A DNA stretch of 64,000 bases from Omphiscola glabra (Eukaryota > Mollusca > Gastropoda > Lymnaeidae), in assembly GCA_964017045.1 (NCBI GenBank), contig OZ024811.1, positions 12,925,818-12,989,817 on the forward strand, given 5' to 3'. The translations under genes and the position numbers were made by a program. Positions 22,985 to 34,759 of the stretch are shown here, one piece after another; position 1 is the first letter of the stretch; every line of letters starts with the position of its first letter. The notes under the pieces were generated by a model, which was not told the origin of the DNA, did not search any database, and worked only from the letters and a program-made list of their open reading frames with translations.

Positions 22985-25417
22985 CATTATATTTATCTAA
23001 TCTGATGCCATAATATTATTTTTATTTTTAGCTTGTAAATTGATTTATGCTAAATCATCTATTTAATATTTAAATTTTATTTACTTTTTTTTGAAATTGT
23101 TTTATTAACATTGTGTGATTGTAAAAATTTTGTTAACACTGTGTAATTTGATAAATTATGATGCCAGTAAAATATAACTCTTTGAAAAATCTGCTCAAGA
23201 TTGTTATACATGATTTTATTTAATTTAATTGCTGTTCCATAAATATATTTTCTTTCTTTTCGATCCAAATCTTGTGTGTACTATTTAAGTTGAGTTTTTG
23301 GTCACCTAAATTTACTCTCCCCCACGAAACTACAATTTTTTTCTTTTTCACATCGAAAGATGTGAGACAGCCTTTAAAAAAACAACACCAGAAATCCCGC
23401 AACTTAATTCAGGCGGCTCGTGTTTGTTGCTTCAGATCAATACATTGCCTCAAAAAGTCCAGTTTGATGTTTAAATCAAATACAATTAAATTAAATTTAG
23501 AAGAGGTTGTCAGCTAGTTACAAAATTTTTTTTATCTCAACCAGTTGCTTTTTTTAAATTCCTGTCAGAATTATTTCCTCTGTGCCATCTTTGGACAAGG
23601 CAAATCCAATCTATACATTTACCATTTGATAAAATTTGTATATTATTTCTTTTTTTTTTTTCCAAGCTGTATTTCTTACTTTTACCTGTCATGTGTTTAA
23701 TTACTGATAAATCTGCTCACCATGAATTTCTTTCATATTGTAATCCAGAAAGTGGTCACATACGTACGTGCTCAAATACCATCCATTTAAAGTGTATCGC
23801 CTATTAATGTTTAGAGAAGCAAAAGTCTTCTTACAAAATAAAAATAAAATTAAAATGTGTTGATACGGTAGTTTATTTTATTTACTAGTCAGGCCCCCTG
23901 CCCCCCCCCCTCCCCCCGGTTTACTTACTTGAGCAGTGTAATCTAAATGAGACAGTTGTCTTTTAATGCGTAATTGGAAATAAAATAGCCTTGTCATATT
24001 TTCCTTTATACATGCATATACATGTTTGCACAATACATCTTACATTGATTCACAGTTTTGATTACCTGATTGCTGTTGACCAATAGTTAATACAAATTCA
24101 TTGTGTCTTCTCAATGCAAACCTTTGTCTGATTCTCTGCCTTAGTGGAAGATTTCCTTTAACATATCTGGTGTCATTTCACTGTCAATCTTTTTATAACC
24201 ACATATCTGTTTTAGTTTTACTGTAAATCTTTTTGTCCATCCATATCTGTCGTGATGTCACTGTCAAACATTTTGTTAACATAATGCGTTTGTGATCATT
24301 TCACTGTCCTAATATTAAATAACTGCTTATAAATTTATATGTGACTAATCCACTGCCCAAGGGGAGGCTACTTGCTGTGATCATTGAACAATTGTTTACT
24401 TTTTAAACAGAAATTCTTCCAGTGTCATTATACTGTTATCTATGTTAATGTCTCATATCATCATATTTTAATCTGAATTTGTCTGAACATTCCTACACCA
24501 TATGCAATTTATCATGTGTCTAAGAATAAATAACATGATATATTAGGTCTACAAAAAGAATTATTTATAATAACACACAGATCAATAAGAAAAAAATTCT
24601 CAGTTTAATTTTAAAACAAATTGTTTTTCTTGAACACCACACATGTATCGCTGCCTTTTGGTGTGTGATCCCTCCCGCCCTGTGTCTGGCCGGGATCGGG
24701 ATAGAGGCTTTACCCTTGATTGTAAGCAAGATTTTTTTTAAAGGAATGAGATATACACTTTCCATTGCTAAAATAATGTGTTTAAGATCAAATGTTGCAA
24801 TCAGAACTATCCTTCTGGGCAAAACATTATCAAATAAGAGAAAAAAAACTTTCCTTTTAACAATGGCTGAAGCATAATGTGTATATTTAATTTAGTTTTA
24901 CAATTTCTTTTAAGTATCCTTTCATTTGAAAATATTTTAATTACTTGTCATTTTCCTAAATGTTTCACCTCTTCAACTTCTTTAAAAATGTATTTTCAAT
25001 CTTATTTCACTTACTAACATAGAAGTAACATTGAATGAAAAGCTTTTTTTTTTTTTTAACAGCCCATTGAAAAACACATTTACTTAGGAAATTAAATTTT
25101 AAAAATCATGACCTTCGAGCTAGTGGTTTATCAATAAGTTAAAGATTTGCCATTATCCATATCTGAAGAGAAGTTATATTTTCCATGTCATCTTCCAGGC
25201 TTATCAATTTTTGTAATTTCAAATATAAATTTCTTGCACAAATAAATATCTATTATATTTTTATTTTTGTCTCTGTCATTTTTTTTTTTTAAATTGTGCA
25301 AAATATTGTGGAAGTCTTAAAGCCCACACACTAAACAATGTCAGAGTTCAAAAGCTTGTTCAAGCCAAACAATCTCTGTCACCCCAGTCCTCACGTGGGC
25401 AAATAGTTAGTTTCACT
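21311..25417. other. AT-rich intergenic region, no gene seen
   Basis: Contains a (TA)16 tract at about 22950-22981, poly(C/G) runs near 22549 and 23897, and many homopolymers. I found no exon, RNA gene or defined transposon end. Confidence 0.5.
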
Positions 25418-25425
25418 GTCTAGTG

Positions 25426-25614
25426 CAGCGGTTCTCAACCTGTGGGTCGTGACTCCTTTGGGGTGTCGGACGTCCTTTACACAGGGGTCGCCTAAGACCA
25501 TCGGAAAACACATATTTGCAAGAAGCAAAGGAAATAATTTTATGGTTAAGGGGTCGCCACATTATGAGGAAATGCATTAAAGGGTCGCGGCATTAGGAAG
25601 GTTGAGAACCACTG
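25426..25614 (+). mobile_element. SPIN-like non-autonomous hAT element, 189 bp
   Basis: Perfect 8-bp target duplication GTCTAGTG (25418-25425 and 25615-25622). The left end is CAGCGGTTCTCAACCTGTGG; the right end, reverse-complemented, is CAGTGGTTCTCAACCTTCCT, giving 16-bp inverted repeats with one mismatch. Internal phrases GGGGTCGCCTAAGACCATCG and AAAGGGTCGCGGCATTAGG match my memory of SPIN (Space Invader) hAT elements, known for horizontal transfer among tetrapods and, to my recollection, into the pond snail Lymnaea. Confidence 0.88.
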
Positions 25615-25999
25615 GTCTAGTGAGTGACCTGGTTATATCTGAAACAAACGGAGCTAGTAGCCTCTACAGAAATAATTAAAAGTTGTTTTTTTTAAAAATG
25701 TAAGTCATTTTGGTATACCTTCTTTTATTTGAAGAGGATTGGACCGAATGTCGGAGTTAAAACAATCCCATCGCATTAGGGGCTTAAAAAACATGGGTTG
25801 GGGGCATACAGGGGGGGGGGGGACGGGGCGTGGGCTAGAGCGGGCGTTCCTAATATTTAAACGTTAAATAGAAATTGTATTTTATTGAATATTTTCAGAA
25901 CATTCTTGTCTTACTTATTACTTTAACCAGATAGATGAAATGGGCATTCAGTTTATTAAAATGCTTAGATAAAAATCTGCTTCATCGATGGCCGCAATC

Positions 26000-26100
26000 A
26001 ATGGGGTAATAGGGGTAGTGGCGTCACTAGGGTGGGGGTGGGTAGGGTTTCCGCACCGGGGTGACAACCCTCAAAGGTTGGTGACACCGACTGAACGGCA
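26000..26100. mobile_element. possible DNA-transposon end fragment
   Basis: GTGGCGTCACTAGGGTGGGG followed by CACCGGGGTGACAACC resembles dispersed transposon ends in invertebrate genomes. No second end or target duplication was found, so this is weak. Confidence 0.3.
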
Positions 26101-26235
26101 CATTTTACAGAGCTCGCTTGAGTCGTTTTCATAATAGAACTCTTTTTTTTTTTTTTTTTTTTTCCTTTTTAGTTTTTAGTTGAATACGAGGACAGTGTAC
26201 CACAAGTGCATGGTGCTTCAAAGCACGTTACCATC

Positions 26236-26480
26236 AGAACAGGGTGCCATCAGAGCAGGGTGCCATCAGAACAGGGTGCCATCAGAGCAGGGTGCCATCA
26301 GAGCAGGGTGCCATCAGGACAGGATGCCATAGAGCAGGGTGCCATCAGAGCAGGGTCCCATCAGAGCAGGGTGCCATCAGAGCAAGGTCCCATCATAACA
26401 GGGTGCCATCAGAACAGGATGCCATCAGAACAGGGTGCCATAGAGCAGGGGGCCATCAGAGCAAAGTGCTACAAGAATAG
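26236..26480 (+). repeat. 16-bp array GCCATCAGAGCAGGGT, about 15 copies
   Basis: Tight array with variants (AACAGGGT, AGCAGGGG). A decayed version with CACCAGAGCA motifs extends to about 26710. Confidence 0.9.
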
Positions 26481-26938
26481 GGTGTTACCCGGATCAGGGT
26501 GTCCGAACAAGGTGGCACAAGAATAGAGTGCCGCCAGGCAGAGCAAGTCGCCACCAGATACGTAGAAAACAGGTCAGGGTACCATCAGATCAGAGTGTAA
26601 CACGACAAGCGTGTCCCCAGATGCAGCAGGGTGCCACAAAAGTGGTTGCAAACATAACAGGGGGCAAAATGAGCAGGATTCTTCCAGAGCAAGGTGTCAC
26701 CAGAGTACGCAGAATCGAAGTAGGCTCGTGGGCAAGTGGAGATGGGAGGTGAAGAAATTGGCAGTGGGGCCATTAAGAGACACCGCCCGCCCCCCGCCCC
26801 CTTCCCAGGACTCACTTTTCAGAAGAAAAAAAGAGAGGAATTCGTGGGCTGATTTAACGATGTCATTCTGAACTCAAGATCAGATCAAAAGTCATCAAGG
26901 AAGTTACAGATTTCTGGAGGCCTTTCGAACTTCAATAT

Positions 26939-27284
26939 TATTTGCCATTGAGGGAATTACAGATCTGTCTGAGGCTGTTTGTTGAACTTCAGTATTATTT
27001 GCCATTGAGGGAATTACATATCTGTCTGGGGCTGTTTGTTGAACTTCAGTATTATTTGCCATTGAGGGAATTACAGATCTGTCTGAGGCTGTTTGTTGAA
27101 CTTCAGTATTATTTGCCATTGAGGGAATTACAGATCTGTCTGGGGCTGTTTGTTGAACTTCAGTATTATTTGCCATTGATGGAATTACAGATCTGTCTGG
27201 GGCTGTTTGTTGAACTTCAGTATTATTTGCCATTGAGGGAATTACAGATCTGTCTGGGGCTGTTTGTTGAACTTCAGTATTATT
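26939..27284 (+). repeat. 57-bp array, six copies
   Basis: The unit is TTGCCATTGAGGGAATTACA through GAACTTCAGTATTAT, period 57 (for example 27001 to 27058). It is open on both strands because 57 is a multiple of three. Confidence 0.95.
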
Positions 27285-28119
27285 TGACATTTAGTGAATT
27301 CATCGTTTCTCATCAACCATCGATTAAATACAAAAAATTGAAATAATCACACAAACAAATTTAACTTCGCTTGAAGAATGCAAAGAAGAATTTAAGGACC
27401 GAAAGATACAAAAATACACTTGTTTCCCAATCTGTGAGAATTTACCGGCACGCTCGCCCGGCTCTTATAACATCAAATAATCATCTCTAAATTTAATATT
27501 GTCAAAAAGGGAGTTATAATATTAGCAAAAAATCAGCAACCCTATATCATATATCCCCCTTCCACACAGTTTTTTTATAAAAAGTAATGATAAAATCCTC
27601 CAAGGGATAGCAGCCCCTAGTTACGCAGCTACACATTTTTGCACGTCCAGGAACGTATGTAAAATTCCTAAGTCACAGCTTTTACCACAAATTGTTTTAT
27701 AATTCCACGCGTAATTCCATATAATATTGGAAGATTATGGTTATTTATTTTAACATTAAAAACTGTATCAAAGTTGAAATATGTCACATAATTGATTTTG
27801 AGATATTGATATCAATATGAATACAGTTCCACCACAAATGGTTTATTCGTCTTTGGATGAGTGATGAGAGAATTAGCGAGAGCTATTTTAGTGTGAAGTT
27901 TCGCTGCACTGTTTGACGTAAACGCTAAGTCTTTATAAATTGGATAAATGTACACATTTGGAATGACAAATAGGAGAAAATTGTTAAGTGTTAAAATACA
28001 AAGCTAAAATTGTGGTTTGTTTTATTAACAATTTTAAAAAGCAAACAATTATATTTATCTATTGATGATAATCACTTGCAGGTGGAAAATCTTCAGTTTA
28101 GAACCAGGTGCAGAAATGT

Positions 28120-28225
28120 GAATTGTTTACTGAAATTATTTCTAATGGTTTCTCCGTTATCACGTAGACGTACGGACTCGATTAAATTTTAACGCATCTA
28201 GTCAGCATAAATCAATATGAATACA
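28120..28225 (-). mobile_element. dispersed segment shared with 38090-38190
   Basis: Both loci share CCGTTATCACGTRGAMGYRC, GGACTCGATTAAATTTTAAC and ATCAATATGAATACAA in the same order. Here it lies just 3' of the Helitron helicase remnant (minus strand), so it may be Helitron 3' sequence. Confidence 0.65.
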
Positions 28226-28307
28226 ACTAGCGAGAACACGGCATGCGTTGCAATGACACTAAAAGAAAAAAATTGTTTGTGTTTTAATTATATTTTTGTG
28301 GTAATTT

Positions 28308-28502
28308 TTAAAAAGAAAATATTTTTTGTTTTTTTCCGTCTGGTGAGTACACAAATAAATTAGAAGGTTTTTCGACGCGTGAGCAGACAGCATACAGCTG
28401 ACCACGTGAGAAGCATGAACTTTCAAAATTTAGTCCACATTCTTGTAGCGATTGATCCACCCGAGCAATAGCTGTGTTTGAAATTATATTTCTATTGCTC
28501 AC
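28308..28502 (-). pseudogene. Helitron helicase C-terminal remnant
   Basis: Minus-strand frame contains QSLQECGLNFESSCFSRGQ, LYAVCSRVEKPSNLFVYSPD and GK. This is the last block of the Pif1-like helicase of Helitron Rep/Hel proteins (compare the family pattern GLNL..PCFSHGQLYV..SRV..P.NLF). Only about 50 residues are recognisable; upstream coding sequence is replaced by a 46-bp array. It is a dead fragment. Confidence 0.8.
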
Positions 28503-28540
28503 AAAATAAAAAAGAAGTTAAAAAATTAAGGCCCCGAGAT

Positions 28541-29775
28541 TCCAGAGATTTTGTCCCATGCTACGTTTCTGGTCGACATGGAAGATTCCAGAGATTTTGT
28601 CCCATGCTATGTTTCTGGTCGACATGGAAGATTCTAGAGATTTTGTCCCATGCTATGTTTCTGGTCGACATGGAAGATTCCAGAGATTTTGTCCCATGCT
28701 ATGTTTCTGGTCGACATGGAAGATTCCAGAGATTTTGTCCCATGCTATGTTTCTGGTCGACATGGAAGATTCCAGAGATTTTGTCCCATGCTATGTTTCT
28801 GGTCGACATGGAAGATTCCAGAGATTTTGTCCCATGTTATGTTTCTGGTCGACATGGAAGATTCCAGAGATTTTTTCCCATGCTATGTTTCTGGTCGACA
28901 TGGAAGATTCCAGAGATTTTGTCCCATTCTATGTTTCTGGTCGACATGGAAGATTCCAGAGATTTTGTCCCATGCTATGTTTCTGGTCGACATGGAAGAT
29001 TCCAGAGATTTTGTCCTACGCTATGTTTCTGGTCGACATGGAAGATTCCAGAGATTTTGTTCCACGCTATGTTTCTGGTCGACATGGAAGATTCCAGAGA
29101 TTTTGTTCCACGCTATGTTTCTGGTCAACATGGAAGATTCCAGAGATTTTGTTCCACGCTATGTTTCTGGTCGACATGGAAGATTCCAGAGATTTTGTTC
29201 CACGCTATGTTTCTGGTCGACATGGAAGATTCCAGAGATTTTTTCCCAAGCTATGTTTCTGGGCGACATGGAAGATTCCAGAGATTTTGTCCAACATTAT
29301 GTTTCTGGTCGACATGGAAGATTCCAGAGGTTTTGTTCCACGCTATGTTTCTGGTCGACATGGAAGATTCCAGAGATTTTGTCCCAAGCTATGTTTCTGG
29401 TCGACATGGAAGATTCCAGAGACTTTGTTCCACGCTATGTTTCTGGTCGACATGGAAGATTCCAGAGATTTTGTCCCACGCTATGTTTCTGGTCGACATG
29501 GAAGATTCCAGAGATTTTGTCCCACGCTATGTTTCTGGTCGACATGGAAGATTCCAGAGATTTTGTGCCACATTATGTTTCTGGTCGACATGGAAGATTC
29601 CAGAGATTTTGTGCCATGCTATGTTTCTGGTCGACATGGAAGATTCCAGAGATTTTGTCCCACGCTATGTTTCTGGTCGACATGGAAGATTCCAGAGATT
29701 TTGTTCCACGCTATGTTTCTGGTCGACATGGAAGATTCCAGAGATTTTGTCCCACGCTATGTTTCTGGGCGACAT
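28541..29775 (+). repeat. 46-bp array, about 27 copies (family A)
   Basis: The unit is GATTCCAGAGATTTTGTCCC then ATGCTATGTTTCTGGTCGAC then ATGGAA. Left copies are uniform; right copies have TTCCACGC variants. Long frames (up to 442 codons) are open in three frames, as expected when the unit has no stops and its length is 1 mod 3. A homologous array lies at 43665-44075. Confidence 0.95.
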
Positions 29776-31310
29776 GAAAAATTCGATTGAATTTGTCCAG
29801 TGTTAAATAGCTGGGCGAAATGACACAATGAGAGTTAGGTGTTTTATATCAGTCCTGAAATTTCACAGCCCACGATGTGAGATGCAAAAGATATTGTCGT
29901 TAATAGGGTCCCATGTATTCATTCCAGAAATGGGAAAATTGTGCTATCCCTCGGCTGGTCTTCTTAAAAATCATTCATATAAATTTTCAAATTATATTGG
30001 CAAAACTGTCCAATCAAAATTGCAGGGACATTTTAAAGAATGTTGCCTTTTAATGTTTATACTATTGGGGCCACGTCACCAGAATGATGTAATCTCTATT
30101 ACACATTACGCTTCTGTTGTGACTGCTTCCATTTCCGGCTGCTTCCTTTCAGCGTATTTGGTACTGATATTTATTTCGTAGCTTTTGCTATATGCTTTGT
30201 ATTTTTGTTGTATATTTGAGTATGGGGAATAGCGTGCAAAATATAATTCCTGATAAGAAATGATTTTCCTTTATAAATAACGAAACTGCGTTTGGTGCGT
30301 AATCTTTTCTTTTCGGAAAAATGAAATCTTCTCAATTTAAATATGGTGTACTTAATATTCGGTTTGAAAGGTGTTGGGACATCAGAATATTACTATAGTT
30401 CATAGTCGAGAGAAAAGTGTCCAGTGACGTATCATGTGGGAAAGGGTTAAAGCACAAATTCATAAATCTGCGTTCATTGGGTTCATGTTTTGTCAAGTAA
30501 CAGTAGTAGATTGTCTACGCACTGCAGTCGCTAATGTTTGGCGAGCTATAACTAGCCTTAAATATTTTTACTAAACAGAGTATTTTAGGCTGAGTACTGA
30601 ATTCAATGTATCGAAAAAGGTTGTCTCATTAAATAGGCTTAATAACGCAAAAGATATAGAGCTTCAATTATTTTAAAACGCAACTGGGCCCTTCCAACCG
30701 CCGACCTCTGCCAAAAGAGGAAGAAGATATGATAGTTTGAAATTCATCGATGTGCTTAAAGGTATTATTCAAGTTATGATTATCACATTTGACCTAGATG
30801 CAATAGTTCACGTAAAAAATTACAATGTTAACTCAACCTTGTGCTATTATAAGGAAATAAATTGTAAAGACTCCTAAATTCATTTTGAGCTTTCAGAAAA
30901 CCTCAAACATATCATTAAATCTGATTTTAGAACAACTGAAGAAATCATAGAATCTTATAGAAACATTCGAAAAATTAACAGGATATGTATATACTTTTAA
31001 AACCCTTATCAACCAATCAAATATTCTGGAATAAGGAATAAATTTGATAAAAATTAATAAAAGATAAATTCGGCAATACTGAGGGAAATCCCCCCCCCCC
31101 CCCCCCAAAAAAAAAATGAAATATAGTAATATATAAAAGTAAACTAAAATGTACATAAACTTTTAAATACTATTGCTATTTTCATAATCTTTAAATCTAT
31201 TTGGAAAAAATAAAGAACTTTCGGGATAGTTCTAGAAAATAATACCCGTCAACAAGAGAGGATACTCGTATTTGAGCATCCAAATCTACCTTAATATGAT
31301 ATATGAAGGG
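29776..31310 (+). repeat. right flank of family A array, paralogous to 44067-45450
   Basis: 29780-30200 and 31150-31310 match, in order, 44067-44490 and 44490-45450 (shared: TTTATATCAGTCCTGAAATT, TCACCARAATGATGT, CTATTGCTATTTTCATAATC, TCCAAATCTAC). The intervening 30215-31150 is absent from the second copy and includes a 20-base C run near 31089. Confidence 0.75.
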
Positions 31311-32430
31311 TACGCCTGGCAATCATTACCTACGTTGTCTGTTCATGTAGAACCGTGTATGGTTACATCAGCGCCAGCTATTTCCGTCCGGCCGATGAGG
31401 GGAAATAATTATTTATGTCAAGCGTTATCAAGATCTTTCAATCCGCCTAGAAACAAAAGCGGTAAAAAAAAACACAACCAGAACCAGACAAATTATCAAC
31501 TGTATATAACATTAACCAGAAAGATGCGTGGATCGTTTTTTCTTCAAATTAAGACATACAACTAATTCAAACTGAACATTTAAATGTTAATGAACAGGAT
31601 CTTCTCTGGTTTTTCTTTGTTCGTTGTTTTGCAACACATTCCCCATTAACACTACAATGTCACTATCTGATGTCAGAAACACAATTCTGACACAAAGGTA
31701 TTTTGTGTGTGTAGCATTTTAGAAACTTATTATAAACGCAAAACATGTATTTGCTCAACGATGGACTGACATTGTTCCGTGATTAACAAAGTTGGCCTTT
31801 AAAACATATCTTTTATCTAAAATTGCGCACACCCATCAGGTGTCGTATTTTTTTGGCTATATGCTAATTAGGGCTAAATGCCAAACTTTCGATTTCAACT
31901 TACTCGTTAAAATATTATATACATTTGTTCATAACAATTGCTGACCGTAACTGCAGAAGCGCTCTTTTCGCAGGCCCCTTGAGATATGTGATAACTCTAA
32001 TCTGGAGCTTACCTCGCCCTCCCCCAACTTTTCAATACAATTTACTGTAGTTTCTTAAAAGTATAAACATAACATGTAGTTTCGTAAAATAAAAAAAAAT
32101 GGTTACATTAATATACAAGTTAATATTTAGTTCCAAAAAGTTCCCTCCCCCACCCCCACCCCGTGGCTCTAGTCGGCATGTCCGTCCCAAAAATGGCATG
32201 TCGATAAAGATGCGTTTGCCACATACCCCTTGAAATGTTAGCCGGGGGTACAGTTTCAACGTGTAGGGGACCTGCCCTGAAAGGTAAAAAGGTAACGCAC
32301 GGAAACTGCGTTAGAAAGAGCACAGCTGCATGGTTTCCTACCAAGTGCAGTTGAAAATAACGCAGAAACAGGTCGGGTCATGATTACAGTTTCGGTATGA
32401 ATATGAGGTGAAGGAACGTGGTGACCCTAG
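31311..32430. other. no gene seen
   Basis: A mixed region; the open frame at 31272-31565 has no recognisable motif. A C-rich tract lies near 32143-32162. Confidence 0.4.
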
Positions 32431-32830
32431 CCGATGATTCCAAATATCTAGTCTTTGAGGGTACTGCTCCTAGGCAACTTCTTTTCTCTCCCAGCTGCGG
32501 TGTGAGTTCGTCAGACCGCAGAAAACCACGTAAGCCCTATTAGAGGGCGTCTATAAAACACCTGCATGTCTCCTCGGGGTGGGAAGGGGGGACATAGGGA
32601 CGTTAAACGTATCCACCCCAGCCCTAGAAAGTGCGGCCCGGTGTGAAAGCAACACCCTAGCCTGCGAGGCGTTCCTTCTGTGGTGCCGCCTCACTCGCAT
32701 AGTCAATCGAGTGGTGAGGCGGTCTCCAAGGCGGGAAGCTTTCACGTGCCGCTTCGCGGCCCGACTGGAATAAAGACTGCTAGCGGAGTAGTTGATGGCC
32801 AGTTGAGTCTAGCGTAGGGTGCTTTGGGGA
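32430..32830 (+). other. GC-rich island with hairpins, probable transposon fragment
   Basis: Composition departs sharply from AT-rich neighbours. Hairpins include GCCGCCTCACTCG pairing with CGAGTGGTGAGGCGG (32685-32724) and GCCGC-TTC-GCGGC (32748-32760). GGGACGTTAAACG resembles LINE/SINE termini. No coding frame is convincing. Confidence 0.45.
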
Positions 32831-33000
32831 AGACTTCATGAGCTTCGGATCCATAGTCTACTGTTTTTCTAAAGTAGATTATATTTGTTCCAAAAAGTAT
32901 TTCGAACATTTTTAAAAGTCTGCTGTTCTGAAAACACAAGTAAACCAAGATTTAAAATGCATGCGCTAAAAATAAATAACCAGTAGCTTTCATTGACTAA

Positions 33001-33173
33001 GCATCAGCTCACAAGATCAACTTTGGCGTCAAATTGTTGTATGAACGCACTATTTTGTGCGTGGTTTCTTTTGGGGGGAATTCGATCAAATAGTAATTTG
33101 AAAGTTGTGACAAGGCTTCATACACGAATTGCATCCAATGCTTGAAGGAAAATTTGATCGTCTGAGCCAACCC
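33001..33173 (+). mobile_element. Harbinger-like MITE, old copy
   Basis: TAA target duplications (32998-33000, 33174-33176) flank 173 bp that align along their length with 40101-40274 (shared CGTCAAATTGTTGTATGAAC, TTTGAAAGTTGTGACAAGGC). The left end is degraded. TAA/TTA duplication is typical of PIF/Harbinger. Confidence 0.75.
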
Positions 33174-33280
33174 TAAATGTCATCGGGGCGCTGCAGTGCA
33201 ATCCTGAACATAAAGCGCACCCATATCAGTAAAAAAAAAAAAAGTAGTTATTTCTTAATCATCGCTAAACGTGCACCAAA

Positions 33281-33424
33281 TCCCGTCATTAAATGCACGA
33301 AACCCGTCATTAAATGCACGAAACCCGTCATTAGATGCACAAAACCCGTCATTAGATGCACAAAACCCGTCATTAGATGCACAAAACCCGTCATTAGATG
33401 CACAAAACCCGTCATTAAATGCAA
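33281..33424 (+). repeat. 21-bp array CCCGTCATTAGATGCACAAAA, seven copies
   Basis: Seven near-perfect units, open on both strands. Confidence 0.93.
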
Positions 33425-33654
33425 GTTCGAGAGCACATCATTCTGTATAAAAGCTTTTTAATAATGTTTATAGCAAAAATTGCTTACTTTGAACGTCTCA
33501 AATAATTATAAAGCAGCATTGTCAAGCCTTTTAAATGTAGTGTTATTTCAAGAAGATTGCTATTTCAATTACAGCTTTTGTGATGAAGGTAGTTTTGCCA
33601 AACTTTCCAAGAACGGCTTATAGGTAAGGAGGTATTAACATGTCAAATACACGC

Positions 33655-34198
33655 AAGCATGCACAGACACACACACACACAAACACGCACACATGCACAT
33701 TCGCACACACACACCCACACGCACGTACACACAGACAGACAGACAGACATACAAACAATACATTTATACATACATACATACACATACACAAATAAATAAA
33801 AATTCACATACACTCATACACACATACATACATACATAAATAAATACACACATACACATATACATACATAGATACCTACATACATACATATATATCTACA
33901 TACATACATACCTTCATATATACATGCATATATACTTACATAAACATATTCTTACATACATATATTTATACATACATACATATATGTATGCATACATACA
34001 TACATGCATACATACACCCACACATACATATATACATACATTCATACATTAATACATTATTACATACATATATACATACATAAATACATACATACTTTAA
34101 CACATACATACATACATATACACATATATACACACATGCATGCAAATATACATGCATACCTACACATGCATACATACATACGTAAACACATACATGAC
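33655..34198 (+). repeat. CA/CATA microsatellite region
   Basis: (CA)n then long interrupted (CATA)n. Short frames here (HTYTHTYIYTY and the like) are repeat artefacts. Confidence 0.95.
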
Positions 34199-34759
34199 AA
34201 TTTAATTTTATCTGCTACCTTTACTCTACTTAAAAAAAATTACTCTTACACAGCAGTTTCTGTAGACCAAATGCTTTACTGATTCACAAGTTGTGACCAA
34301 CCTTGAGGACTTAAGATTGTTTCTTCGCGAGAACCGCTGTCATTTGTTGAAATATGCTATTGAAAATGTACTTTTAAAATCAGACCATTAAAGAATTTCG
34401 ATAGACAAAAGATAAAGGTTTTAGAAAACAATGGATGTAGAGCAATTAAAAGATGTCGGACTTTCTCTGTGAGAAGAAAACTGCAAGGAAATGCTGGAGC
34501 GACCATTTTAATGTCCATATTAGATCATAAATGATCAAGAAAGTAGCAGATATGTTTGGAGCTCTTCAACCCAAGAGTCTACTATCATCAAATGAGGAAG
34601 AGTTATTTGTGTCCGTTCCAAAATTAACCTCTTGCTTTGATGAGTTACCAGAACATGAACTTTTAAAAGAAATACCAAGACTTAGAAGACACTAAAGTCA
34701 GCTGACATTGAATTTTACACATTCTCGGGAATCAAACAGACAGAAAATCCTCATCTTTA
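34199..34759. other. no supported gene; possible transposase scrap
   Basis: A 47-codon frame at 34552-34695 (MFGALQPKSLLSSNEEELF and on) has a transposase-like feel, but upstream stops and lack of a known motif prevent a call. Confidence 0.3.

Noticed and set aside
28478..29806. 442-, 410- and 375-codon overlapping open frames
   Set aside because: A 46-bp unit without stops shifts frame each copy, so all three frames stay open. No gene evidence.
34552..34695. 47-codon frame reminiscent of transposase or ZMYM-type proteins
   Set aside because: Too short, with stops upstream and no diagnostic motif.
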